A stretch of DNA of 64,000 nucleotides from the NCBI GenBank assembly GCA_950022295.1, contig OX465600.1, positions 28,371,282 through 28,435,281 on the forward strand, in the 5' to 3' direction. The notes below the pieces were generated by a model, which did not search any database, was not told the DNA's origin, and worked only from the letters and a program-made list of their open reading frames with translations. The translations under genes were made by a program, and so were the position numbers. Positions within the stretch are counted from its first letter, which is position 1; each line of letters begins with the position of its first letter. The stretch comes from Bromus sterilis. Taxonomy: Eukaryota; Streptophyta; Magnoliopsida; Poales; Poaceae. Below, in pieces: positions 30,732 to 44,895 of this stretch.

Positions 30732-33700
30732 ACATCCCCAAGCTCAATTCCTGCTCGTCCTCGAGTAGGGAAATGATAACAAGCATAATTTCTGTGGCGA
30801 CATGCCACACAACCGTATAAGGAATTTTTAAGTAAAGCAATCAAAGCATGCAATTCAATTCAAGTCTTAACAAGCAAGAGTCTATATTAGTATTGACACA
30901 AGCAACAAAAGAACAAAAGGTGCAAGAGCTCTCGCTGTCCGTGACTCGAATGTCTCCATATGGTGTTTGCGTGCAAGCAAGGGACTGGGAAAAAGAGAGA
31001 AAAAATGTTGTTGAGAACAACTATCTACTAAAGTTTCACACTTAGTCTCCTTTGGATTCTTATCTTGACTCGTCCCCAGACCACTAGCCAGGTACAAGTC
31101 AAACTGATCCACTCCCTTTCGATATTTTGAGCACTCATGCAATGGATGAGCGTGAGCAATAAAGTTGACACCTAAAAGGCGAAACAGAAAGAAGGTGGAG
31201 GAGGAAGACAAAAAGGTGTGAAAGGCTCACATCAATGAGGACAATCATAGGCGAGAGAAGGTCATATGATAGATATGATGTGAGGAATAGGTATTGCCAC
31301 GCAACGGATGCATATGTGAGCTAAAAGCTCTCCAAGGGAACTAGTGGGGGTGCATCTAACTTGCTTGCTCAAGAAGACCTCGAGCTCGTTTGAGGAGGCT
31401 CATCGTTGGAATATACAAGCCCAGTTCTATAGTGTGAAGGTCCCCACATAGCTATATGCATGATGATGATATCTATGGAGTACAAGGGATAGAGGATGAA
31501 GCACTAGTGTGGATCTCTCAAAAGGAATAGTAGTGTGCCCCCTTCTCTTTTTCTATTTTTTTGTATATTTTTTTGGTGGCCTCAATGGCTCTTTCTATTT
31601 AGCTCTCATTTGTCCTCTTTGGGATCTTTAGATTTTTTCCTCTTTGGGATCTTTTCCTCACTTTAGGGGCAACACTCTATATTTTACAAGAATATAGGAG
31701 ATCTTTCATACTTTACAAAGGTACTCACATAAAGAAGATATAAGTATCATGATGCAAATGTATGCCTCTGCCAGGATAGTAGGATATGCAATGATACTAG
31801 CGCGTCATGTAGCAATGATTAGGGCAAGGCCCAACTAGCATGCGGCTCATCGATCAAGCAAGTAGCATGTATGACATGAGGATCAAGTCATGAGAAGGTG
31901 GATGTTGCATGGCAATGTATCTCGGAAAGGCTATGGAAATGCCTTGTAGGTAGGTATGGTGGCTGTTTTGAGGAAAGATATAAGGAGGCTTATGATGACA
32001 GAGCGTATCGTGCCAAGGGTTTGGATGCACCGGCGAAGTATGCGCCAACTCTCAAGGTGAGAAAGGGCAATGCACGGTACCGAAAATGCTAGAAAAAGTA
32101 TAGGTGGGTGGAAGTGTCAACTTTCGAATACTCACATTAGTCTGAAGAACTCATGCACTTATTATCGGTAACTCTCAATCTAATCAGGAGGTTCACAAAG
32201 AGACAAGTACCCCGAGGAGGAGTGTAGGGGGGTTTGGTTATCCTTGCGCATCCTCGACTCATGGAACGTGAGTGTACTCTAATATTCGAACCCTCTAGAG
32301 GTTAGTGATCCATCTAGTAGCTAGAGTTCTCATCAGGGGTTTTTGGTTTTCGAAAAACACACGGATTGCCCAAAATACGACATCTATCACTAATAGGCTC
32401 GAGCTCTTGACACCAAAAGTTCAAACATTACTCTAGTCAATACCTCAAAACTATTGCAAGTTACTACTACAAAGAGAATAGCAACTTCAACTACCTACTT
32501 CTAGTCAAGACACAAAACTCAGTGCAACAGGCAAACTCTCTAACAAGATAAAACATGCAACCTATAGAAAGTTCAACCTAAAACAAAAGAAAATCTATAG
32601 AAAAACTAAAGCACTACAACTAAACAGAACAACAGCTAAGAAAAGAAAAAGAACAACTCACAGCTAAAAGAATAAGCATGCAAATCCTATGAGGAGTTCT
32701 AGTTCAAACGGAGAGTGTTTCTCTCCCACACAAAGTAAGACGGGATCTAACTTGTTATGAATAGCAAGCAAAGCTAAAGAAAACTAAAAATAAAACCTAA
32801 GAGCAAGACGCTCCAAGCATAGCACATAACGCATGAAGTGATAAAAATATAGTGAGACGAAGGACGAACTGATGATTGTTGATGGAGAAGGGGATGCACG
32901 GGGGCATCCCCAAGCTTAGACGCTTGAGTCTCCTTGAATATTATTTGGGGATGCATGGGGGCATCCCCAAGCTTGAGCGCTTGACACTCCCGAATCTTCT
33001 TTCATCATCTTCCATCGCACACTTGAAAACTCCCTTCATACATAACTCATCATAAGCTGATTAGAGAGGTTACTACCCTTAATAAATAATTTTTCCCTAC
33101 TGTATATAAAGATATTATTGAATAGCTACTGTTTCTCAAGATTTCCAAAAGATTTTTGCAAAGAAAAAGCAAGCTTAAGGTTTGCAAAAGTAAGGAGAGA
33201 CAAAACGTGGCAGAATCTGTGAAAAACAGAACAACAGGTAGTAAAGAATTTTTTAGGGGTACTTCTGCAACTCAAATAAAAAAACTCACAACATACGAAA
33301 GTTCCGTGATTGTATAGAGAACGCTGTGTAAAAAATTCAGCTCAAAAAGATGAACTCGTGATTTAATCTGATTTTTCGCGTCACGAGGACATAATCTGTT
33401 TTCTGGACAGCATGTCACAACTTTCACTTCCCTTGTCATATGAGGCTATAACTTGGCACAAAGCTTGAAAATAAAGATACACTGATGTTGCTACAGTAGT
33501 AACAATCATCTAGACCACTAAAAACTGAAAGTAAAAACTCAAACTAAAGATAACAAGGGTTGTCTCCCTAGCGCTCTTTCTTTATAGCCATAAAGATAGG
33601 CTTAAGATTTTAATGATGCTCTCATAGGAATAAGGAATAAGAGTTCAAGAACAAAAGAGAGCATCAAGAAGCAAATAACAAACAAATTTAAGTCTAACAT

Positions 33701-34476
33701 TCTTCCTATGCAAAGGGATCTTGTAGATAAATAACTCATGGAAGCATAAAGATATTAGCATAGGAAGCCAAAATAAGTGCAACTTCAAAACCTTCAACAT
33801 AAAGAGAGGGAACTTGATATTATTAAAATATCTATAAGCATATGTTCCCCTCTCATAATAATTTTCAGTGGGATCATGAATAAACTCAACAATATAAGTA
33901 TCACATAAAACTTTCTTCTCATGATCCACAAGCATAGAAAATTTGTTACTCCCCACATAAGAAAAATCCTTCTCATTAGTAATAGTGGGAGCAAACTCAA
34001 CAACATAGCTATCACATGAATCATTCTTATCATGATGCACTTGCAAAATAGTATTCTTTATAGCATAAGTGTCATCACAACAATCATCATAGATAGGAGG
34101 CAAAGTATCATCAAAATAAATTTCCTCGTCAAAACTTGGGGGGCTAAAAAGATCATCTTCATAAAACGTAGCATCCCCAAGCTTATAGCTTTGCATATCA
34201 TTAGGATCAAAGATATTCAAAAAAGACATACTAATATTATTGCTACTAACATGAGTGTTGTGCAAATAATGAAGCTCCATAGGCTTTTTGATTTTCTCTT
34301 CAAACACTTCATGTCCCAACTCAAGGTAGAGCTCATAAAGCTCTCTCATAATATTTTTGTTGTTTTCCATAAGCCTAACTAGTGAAAATAAAAACAAGAA
34401 ACAAAAAGATTTAATTGCAAGATCTAAAGATATACCTTCAAGCCTTACCTCCCCGGCAACGGCGCCAGAAATAGCT
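30732..34476 (-). mobile_element. Internal region 3
   Basis: 3745 bp. It shares many private variants with internal region 5 (CCGTATAAGGAATTTTTAAG, AAAATGTTGTTGAG, CATCGTTGGAATATACAAGC, GTGTAGGGGGGTTTGG), so the two are recent duplicates. The ORF is at 33645-34370. Confidence 0.8.
33645..34370 (-). CDS. Unknown protein of the non-autonomous LTR element, unit 3
   Basis: Intact frame of the same length as unit 2. Amino-acid differences cluster in the N-terminal third (HVSSNNISMSFLNIF against HVSRNFISMSSLNTF) and many are non-synonymous, as expected for drift without selection. Confidence 0.55.
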   Translation of the reverse strand: MENNKNIMRELYELYLELGHEVFEEKIKKPMELHYLHNTHVSSNNISMSFLNIFDPNDMQSYKLGDATFYEDDLFSPPSFDEEIYFDDTLPPIYDDCCDDTYAIKNTILQVHHDKNDSCDSYVVEFAPTITNEKDFSYVGSNKFSMLVDHEKKVLCDTYIVEFIHDPTENYYERGTYAYRYFNNIKFPLFMLKVLKLHLFWLPMLISLCFHELFIYKIPLHRKNVRLKFVCYLLLDALFCS

Positions 34477-35935
34477 TGATGTCTACGCACTCTTCTATTC
34501 TTGTAGACTATGTTGGGCCTCCAAGCGCAGAGGTTTGTAGGACAGCAGCAATTTCCCTCAAGTGGATGACCTAAGGTTTATCGAACTCGGGGAAGTAGAG
34601 GTTGAAGATGGTCTCTCTCAAGCAACACTGCAATTAAGATACAAGAAGTCTCTTGTGTCCCCAACACACCTAATACAACTAGGAGTTGTATAGGTGCACT
34701 AATTCGGCGAAGAGATGGTAAAATATGGGTGATAGGTGTGGCAAAACAAAGTAATATAAATCTGTAATAAAAAGTGCAGCAAGCAAACATGTGACAAAAG
34801 CGAGCACAAACGGTGTAACAATAGTGGAAACAAGGCATGGGCTTCATACTTTCATTAGTGGCAACTCTCAACAACATTAACATAGTCTAATCACATGATA
34901 TTTCCCATAAAACATGCAATGGGGACGTACTCGGAGGTCATTCCTTTGTGGTCAAGAGAGGACGAGAATTATGTAGGGCTACAAGAGCACACCTCAGAGT
35001 TCGTAGTTCTCAATCTATGGATTTCCCAATGTCACCGCGGCCATCCAAAGAGAGTACCACAATCACCACAACATATCTCAAGGATAGTCAAAGACAAGCA
35101 CCAAGAGACTCTCAATCTTCAATCAACACACAAAAGAGGAAATCACTCATGAAAATATTCTTCTAACCCATGTCCAATAGACCGCTGTCACCATGGTCTT
35201 GGGGATTATACTAGATAAGATCAATTGAGTACATCAATCCAATACATAGAGGAAGGGGAAATATCATGGGATCACCCTAGATTAACATAGCCTATGATCA
35301 CAACGAAGATCACATCATGGGAGAGAGAGAAGCACACATAGCTACTGGTAGAAACCTCAGCCCCGAGGGAGAACTACTCCCGCTTCATGGAGGGAGGAAG
35401 CAACATCGATGGAGATGAATCCGGGGGCACTTCCCCGTCCCGGCAGGGTGCCGGCACAGGAATTCTAGTCCCCCGAAGCTTGTCGGCGATGGCGGCGGAG
35501 ATCAAAATTTCTTCTGGAGAAAAGGGGTCTGGAATCAGGGTTTCCTCTGCGGGGGTAAAAATAGGAGCCAAAGGGGACACCGAGGGGGGCCACAGGGCAG
35601 ACAGGAGGGCAGGTGGCGCGGCCTAGGGTGGGGCCGCGCCAGGCACCCTCCTGGGCCCCTAGTGGTGGCCCTCCTGCCATGTTTTGGTTATTCCGAAAGC
35701 TTCCGGAGCGCTGATTTTTTATATAATTTTTCCAGGATTTATTGGGCACTCTAATTATTGGAAAAACCTGAAATACAAAAACAGCAGAAAACAGGAACTG
35801 GAAACTGGGTGCACTGAGTTAATAGGTTAGTCCAAATATGATCAAAAGTGTATGAAAGTTCAAGCAAAACATGGCAAAGTCACAAAAATCATGCATGGAG
35901 CAAGCAGAAATTATAGATACGTTTGGGACGTATCA
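34477..35935 (-). repeat. LTR copy 3
   Basis: 1459 bp. It shares private variants with LTR copy 5: GAGGGAGAACTACTCCC, CAACATCGATGG and GGCAGGGTGCCGGC. Confidence 0.85.
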
Positions 35936-38900
35936 ACATCCCCAAGCTCAATTCCTGCTCGTCCTCGAGTAGGGAAATGATAACAAGCATAATTTCTGTG
36001 GCGACATGCCACACAACCATATAAGGACTTTTTAAGTAAAGCAATCAAAGCATGCAATTCAATTCAAGTCTTAACAAGCAAGAGTCTATATTAGTATTGA
36101 CACAAGCAACAAAAGAACAAAAGGTGCAAGAGCTCTCGTTGTCCGTGACTCGAATGTCTCCATATGGTGTTTGCGTGCAAGCAGGGGACTGGGAAAAAGA
36201 GAGAAAAAAGGTTGTTGAGAACAACTATCTACTAAAGTTTAACACTTAGTCTCCTTTGGATTCTTATCTTGACTCGTCCCCAGACCACTAGCCAGGTACA
36301 AGTCAAACTGATCAACTCCCTTTCGATATTTTGAGCACTCATGCAATGGATGAGCGTGAGCAAGAAAGTTGACACCTAAAAGGCGAAATAGAAAGAAGGT
36401 GGAGGAGGAAGACAAAAAGGTGTGAAAGGCTCACATCAATGAGGACAATCATAGGCGAGAGAAGGCCATATGATAGATATGATGTGAGGAGTAGGTATTG
36501 CCACGCAACGGATGCATATGTGAGCTAAAATCTCTCCAAGGGAACTAGTGGGGGTGCATCTAACTTGCTTGCTCAAGAAGACCTCGAGCTCGTTTGAGGA
36601 GGCTCATCATTGGAATATACAAGCCAAGTTCTATAGTGTGAAGGTCCCCACATAGCTATATGCATGATGATGATATCTATGGAGTACAAGGGATAGAGGA
36701 CGAAGCACTAGTGTGGATCTCTCAAAAGGAATAGTAGTGTGCCCCCTTCTCTCTTTTTATTTTTATTTTTCTCTTTTTCTATTTTTTGTATATTTTTTTG
36801 GTGGCCTCAATGGCTCTTTCTATTTAGCTCTCATTTGTCCTCTTTGGGATCTTTAGATTTTTTCCTCTTTGGGATCTTTTCCTCACTTTAGGGGCAACAC
36901 TCTATATTTTACAAGAATATAGGAGATCTTTCATACTTTACAAAGGTACTCACATAAAGAAGATATAAGTATCATGATGCAAATGTATGCCTCTGCCAGG
37001 ATAGCAGGATATGCAATGATACTAGCGCGTCATGTAGCAATGATTAGGGCAAGGCCCAACTAGCATGCGGCTCATCGATCAAGCAAGTAGCATGTATGAC
37101 ATGAGGATCAAGTCATGAGAAGGTGGATGTTGCATGGCAATGTATCTCGGAAAGGCTATGGAAATGCCTTGTAGGTAGGTATGGTGGCTGTTTTGAGGAA
37201 AGATATAAGGAGGCTTATGATGACAGAGCGTATCGTCCCAAGGGTTTGGATGCACCGGCGAAGTATGCGCCAACTCTCAAGGTGAGAAAGGGCAGTGCAC
37301 GGTACCGAAAAGGCTAGAAAAAGTATAGGTGGGTGGAAGTGTCAACTTTCGAATACTCACATTAGTCTGAAGAACTCATGCACTTATTATCAGTAACTCT
37401 CAATCTAATCAGGAGGTTCACAAAGAGACAAGTACCCCAAGGAGGAGTGTATGGGGGTTTGGTTATCCTTGCGCATCCTCGACTCATGGAACGTGAGTGT
37501 ACTCTAATATTCAAACCCTCCAGAGGTTAGTGATCCATCTAGTAGCTAGAGTTCTCATTAGGGGTTTTTGGTTTTCGAAAAACACACGGATTGCCCAAAA
37601 TACGACATCTATCACTAATAGGCTCGAGCTCTTGACACCAAAAGTTCAAACATTACTCTAGTCAATACCTCAAAACTATTGCAAGTTACTACTACAAAGA
37701 GAATAGCAACTTCAACTACCTACTTCTAGTCAAGACACAAAACTCAGTGCAACAGGCAAACTCTCTAACAAGATAAAACATGCAACCTATAGAAAGTTCA
37801 ACCTAAAACAAAAGAAAAGCTCTAGAAAAACTAAAGCACTACAACTAAACAGAACAGCAGCTAAGAAAAGAAAAGGAACAACTCACAGCTAAAAGAATAA
37901 GCATGCAAATCCTATGAGGAGTTCTAGTTCAAACGGAGAGTGTTTCTCTCCCACACAAAGTATGACGGGATCTAACTTGTTATGAATAGCAAGCAAAGCT
38001 AAAGAAAACTAAAAATAAAACCTAAGAGCAAGACGCTCCAAGCATAGCACATAACGCATGAAGTGATAAAAATATAGTGAGACGAAGGACGAACTGATGA
38101 TTGTTGATGGAGAAGGGGATGCACGGGGGCATACCCAAGCTTAGACGCTTGAGTCTCCTTGAATATTATTTGGGGATGCATGGGGGCATCCCCAAGCTTG
38201 AGCGCTTGACACTCCCGAATCTTCTTTCATCATCTTCCATCGCACACTTGAAAACTCCCTTCATACATAACTCATCATAAGCTGATTAGAGACGTTACTA
38301 CCCTTAATAAATAATTTTTCCCTACTGTATATAAAGATATTATTGAATAGCTACTGTTTATCAAGATTTCCAAAAGGTTTTTGCAAAGAAAAAGCAAGCT
38401 TAAGGTTTGCAAAAGTAAGGAGAGACAAAACGTGGCAGAATCTGTGAAAAACAGAACAACAGGTAGTAAAGAATTTTTTAGGGGTACTTCTGCAACTCAA
38501 ATCAAAAAACTCACAACATACGAAAGTTCCGTGATTGTATAGAGCACGCTGTGTAAAACATTCAGCTCAAAAAGATGAACTCGTGATTTAATCTGATTTT
38601 TCGCGTCACGAGGACATAATCTGTTTTCTGGACAGCATGTCACAACTTTCACTTCCCTTGTCATATGAGGCTATAACTTGGCACAAAGCTTGAAAATAAA
38701 GATACAATGATGTTGCTACAGTAGTAACAATCATCAAGACCACTAAAAACTGAAAGTAAAAACTCAAACTAAAGATAACAAGGGTTGTCTCCCTAGAGCT
38801 CTTTCTTTATAGCCATAAAGATAGGCTTAAGATTTTAATGATGCTCTCATAGGAATAAGGAATAAGAGTTCAAGAACAAAAGAGAGCATCAAGAAGCAAA

Positions 38901-39701
38901 TAACAAACAAATTTAAGTCTAACATGCTTCCTATGCAAAGGGATCTTGTAGAGAAATAACTCATGGAAGCATAAAGATATTAGCATAGGAAACCAAAATA
39001 AGTGCAACTTCAAAACCTTTAACATAAAGAGAGGGAACTTGATATTATTGAAATATCTATAGGAATATGTTCCCCTCTCATAATAATATTTAGTGGGATC
39101 ATGAATAAACTCAACAATATAAGTGTCACATAAAACTTTCTTCTCATGATCCACAAGCATAGAAAATTTGTTACTCCCCACATAAGCAAAATCCTTCTCA
39201 TTAGTAATAGTGGGAGCAAACTCAACAAAATAGCTATCACATGAATCATTCTTATCATGATGCACTTGCAAAATAGTATTCTTTATAGCATAAGTGTCAT
39301 CACAACAATCATCATAGATAGGAGGCAAAGTATCATCAAAATAAATTTCCTCGTCAAAACTTGGGGGGCTAAAAAGATCATCTTCATAAAACGTAGCATC
39401 CCCAAGCTTATAGCTTTGCATATCATTAGGATCAAAGGTATTCAAAGAAGACATACTAATAACATTTCTACTAACATGAGTGTTGTGCAAATAATGAAGC
39501 TCCATAGGATTTTTTATTTTCTCTTCAAACACTTCATGTCCCAACTCAAGGTAGAGCTCATAAAGCTCTCTCATAATATTTTTGTTGTTTTCCATAAGCC
39601 TAACTAGTGAAAATAAAAACAAGAAACAAAAAGATTGAATTGCAAGATCTAAAGATATACCTTCAAGCCTTACCTCCCCGGCAACGGCGCCAGAAATAGC
39701 T
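35936..39701 (-). mobile_element. Internal region 4
   Basis: 3766 bp. Its right half shares variants with unit 1 (CATAGGAAACC near 38985, TATTTAGTGGG near 39090), giving the empty-site allele for the CACTA insertion. Confidence 0.8.
38870..39595 (-). CDS. Unknown protein of the non-autonomous LTR element, unit 4
   Basis: Intact frame. The residues before the C-terminal segment differ from unit 2 (PTKYYYERGTYSYRYF against PTENYYERGTYAYRYF). Closest in sequence to the two halves in unit 1. Confidence 0.55.
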   Translation of the reverse strand: MENNKNIMRELYELYLELGHEVFEEKIKNPMELHYLHNTHVSRNVISMSSLNTFDPNDMQSYKLGDATFYEDDLFSPPSFDEEIYFDDTLPPIYDDCCDDTYAIKNTILQVHHDKNDSCDSYFVEFAPTITNEKDFAYVGSNKFSMLVDHEKKVLCDTYIVEFIHDPTKYYYERGTYSYRYFNNIKFPLFMLKVLKLHLFWFPMLISLCFHELFLYKIPLHRKHVRLKFVCYLLLDALFCS

Positions 39702-41159
39702 TGATGTCTACGCACGCTTCTATTCTTGTAGACTATGTTGGGCCTCCAAGCGCAGAGGTTTGTAGGACAGCAGCAATTTCCCTCAAGTGGATGACCTAAG
39801 GTTTATCGAACTCATGGAAGTAGAGGTTGAAGATGGTCTCTCTCAAGCAACACTGCAATTAAGATACAAGAAGTCTCTTGTGTCCCCAACACACCTAATA
39901 CAACTAGGAGTTGTATAGGTGCACTAGTTCGGCGAAGAGATGGTAACATATGGGTGATAGGTGTGGAAAAACAAAGTAATATAAATCTGTAATAAAAAGT
40001 GCAGCAAGAAAACATGTGACAAAAGCGAGCAAAAACGGTGTAACAATAGTGGAAACAAGGCCTGGGCTTCATACTTTCATTAGTGGCAAATCTCAACAAC
40101 ATTAACATAGTCTAATCACCTGATATTTCCCATAAAACATGCAATGGAGACGCACTCGGAGGTCATTCCTTTGTGGTCAAGAGAGGACGAGAATTATGTA
40201 GGGCTACAAGAGCACACCTCAGAGTTCGTAGTTCTCAATCTATGGATTTCCCAATGTTACCGCGGCCATCCAAAGAGAGTACCACAATCACCACAACATA
40301 TCTCAAGGATAGTCAAAGACAAGCACCAAGAGACTCTCAATCTTCAATGAACACACAAAAGAGGAAATCACTCATGAAAATATTATTCTAACCCATGTCC
40401 AATAGACCGCTGTCACCATGGTCTCGGGGATTATACTAGATAAGATCAATTGAGTACATCAATCCAATACATAGAGGAAGGGGAAATATCATGGGATCAC
40501 CCTAGATTAACATAGCCTATGATCACAACGAAGATCACATCATGGGAGAGAGAGAAGAACACATAGCTACTGGTAGAAACCTCAGCCCCGAGGAAGAACT
40601 ACTCCCGCTTCATGGAGGGAGGAAGCAACGTCGATGGAGATGAATCCGGGGGAACTTCCCCGTCCCGACAGGGTGACGGCACAGGAATTCTGGTCCCCCG
40701 AAGCTTGTCGGCGATGGCGGCGGAGATCGGAATTGCTTCTAGAGAAAAGGGGTCTGGAATCAGGGTTTCCTCCGCGGGGGTAAAAATAGGAGCCAAAGGG
40801 GGCACCGAGGGGGGCCACAGGGCAGCCAGGAGGGCAGGTGGCGCGACCTAGGGTGGGGCCCCGCCAGGCACCCTCCTGGGCCCCTAGTGGTGGCCCTCCT
40901 CCCATGTCTTGGTTATTCCGGAAGCTTCCGGAGCGCTGATGTTTATATAATTTTTCCAGGATTTATTGGGCACTTTAATTATTGGAAAAACCTGAAATAC
41001 AAAAACAGCAGAAAACAGGAACTGGCAACTGGGTGCACTGAGTTAATAGGTTAGTCCAAATATGATCAAAAGTGTATGAAAGTTCAAGAAAAACATGGCA
41101 AAGTCACAAAAATCATGCATGGAGCAAGCAGAAATTATAGATACGTTTGGGACGTATCA
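39702..41159 (-). repeat. LTR copy 4
   Basis: 1458 bp. Its left third resembles LTR copy 1, while its right end leads into an internal region that matches unit 3, so it looks recombinant. Confidence 0.85.
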
Positions 41160-44100
41160 ACATCCCCAAGCTCAATTCCTGCTCGTCCTCGAGTAGGGAA
41201 ATGATAACAAGCATAATTTCTGTGGCGACATGCCACACAACCGTATAAGGAATTTTTAAGTAAAGCAATCAAAGCATGCAATTCAATTCAAGTCTTAACA
41301 AGCAAGAGTCTATATTAGTATTGACACAAGCAACAAAAGAACAAAAGGTGCAAGAGCTCTCGCTGTCCGTGACTCGAATGTCTCCATATGGTGTTTGCGT
41401 GCAAGCAAGGGACTGGGAAAAAGAGAGAAAAAATGTTGTTGAGAACAACTATCTACTAAAGTTTCACACTTAGTCTCCTTTGGATTCTTATCTTGACTCG
41501 TCCCCAGACCACTAGCCAGGTACAAGTCAAACTGATCCACTCCCTTTCGATATTTTGAGCACTCATGCAATGGATGAGCGTGAGCAATAAAGTTGACACC
41601 TAAAAGGCGAAACAGAAAGAAGGTGGAGGAGGAAGACAAAAAGGTGTGAAAGGCTCACATCAATGAGGACAATCATAGGCGAGAGAAGGTCATATGATAG
41701 ATATGATGTGAGGAATAGGTATTGCCACGCAACGGATGCATATGTGAGCTAAAAGCTCTCCAAGGGAACTAGTGGGGGTGCATCTAACTTGCTTGCTCAA
41801 GAAGACCTCGAGCTCGTTTGAGGAGGCTCATCGTTGGAATATACAAGCCCAGTTCTATAGTGTGAAGGTCCCCACATAGCTATATGCATGATGATGATAT
41901 CTATGGAGTACAAGGGATAGAGGATGAAGCACTAGTGTGGATCTCTCAAAAGGAATAGTAGTGTGCCCCCTTCTCTTTTTCTATTTTTTTGTATATTTTT
42001 TTGGTGGCCTCAATGGCTCTTTCTATTTAGCTCTCATTTGTCCTCTTTGGGATCTTTAGATTTTTTCCTCTTTGGGATCTTTTCCTCACTTTAGGGGCAA
42101 CACTCTATATTTTACAAGAATATAGGAGATCTTTCATACTTTACAAAGGTACTCACATAAAGAAGATATAAGTATCATGATGCAAATGTATGCCTCTGCC
42201 AGGATAGTAGGATATGCAATGATACTAGCGCGTCATGTAGCAATGATTAGGGCAAGGCCCAACTAGCATGCGGCTCATCGATCAAGCAAGTAGCATGTAT
42301 GACATGAGGATCAAGTCATGAGAAGGTGGATGTTGCATGGCAATGTATCTCGGAAAGGCTATGGAAATGCCTTGTAGGTAGGTATGGTGGCTGTTTTGAG
42401 GAAAGATATAAGGAGGCTTATGATGACAGAGCGTATCGTGCCAAGGGTTTGGATGCACCGGCGAAGTATGCGCCAACTCTCAAGGTGAGAAAGGGCAATG
42501 CACGGTACCGAAAATGCTAGAAAAAGTATAGGTGGGTGGAAGTGTCAACTTTCGAATACTCACATTAGTCTGAAGAACTCATGCACTTATTATCGGTAAC
42601 TCTCAATCTAATCAGGAGGTTCACAAAGAGACAAGTACCCCGAGGAGGAGTGTAGGGGGGTTTGGTTATCCTTGCGCATCCTCGACTCATGGAACGTGAG
42701 TGTACTCTAATATTCGAACCCTCTAGAGGTTAGTGATCCATCTAGTAGCTAGAGTTCTCATCAGGGTTTTCGAAAAACACACGGATTGCCCAAAATACGA
42801 CATCTATCACTAATAGGCTCGAGCTCTTGACACCAAAAGTTCAAACATTACTCTAGTCAATACCTCAAAACTATTGCAAGTTACTACTACAAAGAGAATA
42901 GCAACTTCAACTACCTACTTCAAGTCAAGACACAAAACTCAGTGCAACAGGCAAACTCTCTAACAAGATAAAACATGCAACCTATAGAAAGTTCAACCTA
43001 AAACAAAAGAAAATCTATAGAAAAACTAAAGCACTACAACTAAACAGAACAGCAGCTAAGAAAAGAAAAAGAACAACTCACAGCTAAAAGAATAAGCATG
43101 CAAATCCTATGAGGAGTTCTAGTTCAAACGGAGAGTGTTTCTCTCCCACACAAAGTATGACGGGATCTAACTTGTTATGAATAGCAAGCAAAGCTAAAGA
43201 AAACTAAAAATAAAACCTAAGAGCAAGACGCTCCAAGCATAGCACATAACGCATGAAGTGATAAAAATATAGTGAGATGAAGGACGACCTGATGATTGTT
43301 GATGGAGAAGAGGATGCACGGGGGCATCCCCAAGCTTAGACGCTTGAGTCTCCTTGAATATTTGTTGGGGATGCATGGGGGCATCCCCAAGCTTGAGCGC
43401 TTGACACTCCCGAATCTTCTTTCATCATCTTCCATCGTACACTTGAAAACTCCCTTCATACATAACTCATCATAAGCTGATTAGAGAGGCTACTACCCTT
43501 AATAAATAATTTTTCCCTACTGTATATAAAGATATTATTGAAGAGCTACGGTTTCTCAAGATTGCCAAAATGTTTTTGCAAAGAAAAAGCAAGGTTAAGG
43601 TTTGCAAAAGTAAGGAGAGACAAAACGTGGCAGAATCTGTGAAAAACAGAACAACAGGTAGTAAAGAATTTTTTAGGGTACTTCTGCAACTCAAATCAAA
43701 AAACTCACAACATACGAAAGTTCCGTGATTGTATAGAGAACACTGTGTAAAAAATTCAGCTCAAAAAGATGAAATCGTGATTTAATCTGATTTTTCGCGT
43801 CACGAGGACATAATCTGTTTTCTGGACAGCATGTCACAACTTTCACTTCCCTTGTCATATGAGGCTATAACTTGGCACAAAGCTTGAAAATAAAGATACA
43901 ATGATGTTGCTACAGTAGTAAAAATCATCAAGACCACTAAAAACTGAAAGTAAAAACTCAAACTAAAGATAACAAGGGTTGTCTCCCTTGAGCTCTTTCT
44001 TTATAGCCATAAAGATAGGCTTAAGATTTTAATGATGCTCTCATAGGAATAAGGAATAAGAGTTCAAGAACAAAAGAGAGCATCAAGAAGCAAATAACAA

Positions 44101-44895
44101 ACAAATTTAAGTCTAACATGCTTCCTATGCAAAGGGATCTTGTAGAGAAATAACTCATGGAAGCATAAAGATATTAGCATAGGAAGCCAAAATAAGTGCA
44201 ACTTCAAAACCTTCAACATAAAGAGAGGGAACTTGATATTATTAAAATATCTATAAGCATATGTTCCCCTCTCATAATAATTTTCAGGGGGATCTTGAAT
44301 AAACTCAACAATATAAGTATCACATAAAACTTTCTTCTCATGATGCACAAGCATAGAAAATTTGTTACTCCCCACATAAGCAAAATCCTTCTCATTAGTA
44401 ATAGTGGGAGCAAACTCAACAAAATAGCTATCACATGAATCATTCTTATCATGATGCACTTGCAAAATAGTATTCTTTATAGCATAAGTGTCATCACAAC
44501 AATCATCATAGATAGGATGCAAAGTATCATCAAAATAAATTTCCTCGTCAAAACTTGGGGGGCTAAAAAGATCATCTTCATAAAACGTAGCATCCCCAAG
44601 CTTATAGCTTTGCATATCATTAGGATCAAAGGTATTCAAAAAATACATACTAATAACATTGCTACTAACATGAGTGTTGTGCAAATAATGAAGCTCCATA
44701 GGCTTTTTGATTTTCTCTTCAAACACTTCATGTCTCAACTCAAGGTAGAGCTAATAAAGCTCTCTCATAATATTTTTGTTGTTTTCCATAAGCCAAACTA
44801 GTGAAAATAAAAACAAGAAACAAAAAGATTTAATTGCAAGATCTAAAGATATACCTTCAAGCCTTACCTCCCCGGCAACGGCGCCAGAAATAGCT
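41160..44895 (-). mobile_element. Internal region 5
   Basis: 3736 bp, near-identical to internal region 3 over its first 1.7 kb. The ORF at 44064-44789 has a nonsense codon. Confidence 0.8.
44064..44789 (-). pseudogene. Unknown protein of the non-autonomous LTR element, unit 5 (nonsense at codon 13)
   Basis: Same frame as units 2-4, but codon 13 (44751-44753) is TAG in place of a Glu codon, through a G-to-T change on the minus strand. The downstream 224 codons remain open. Confidence 0.65.
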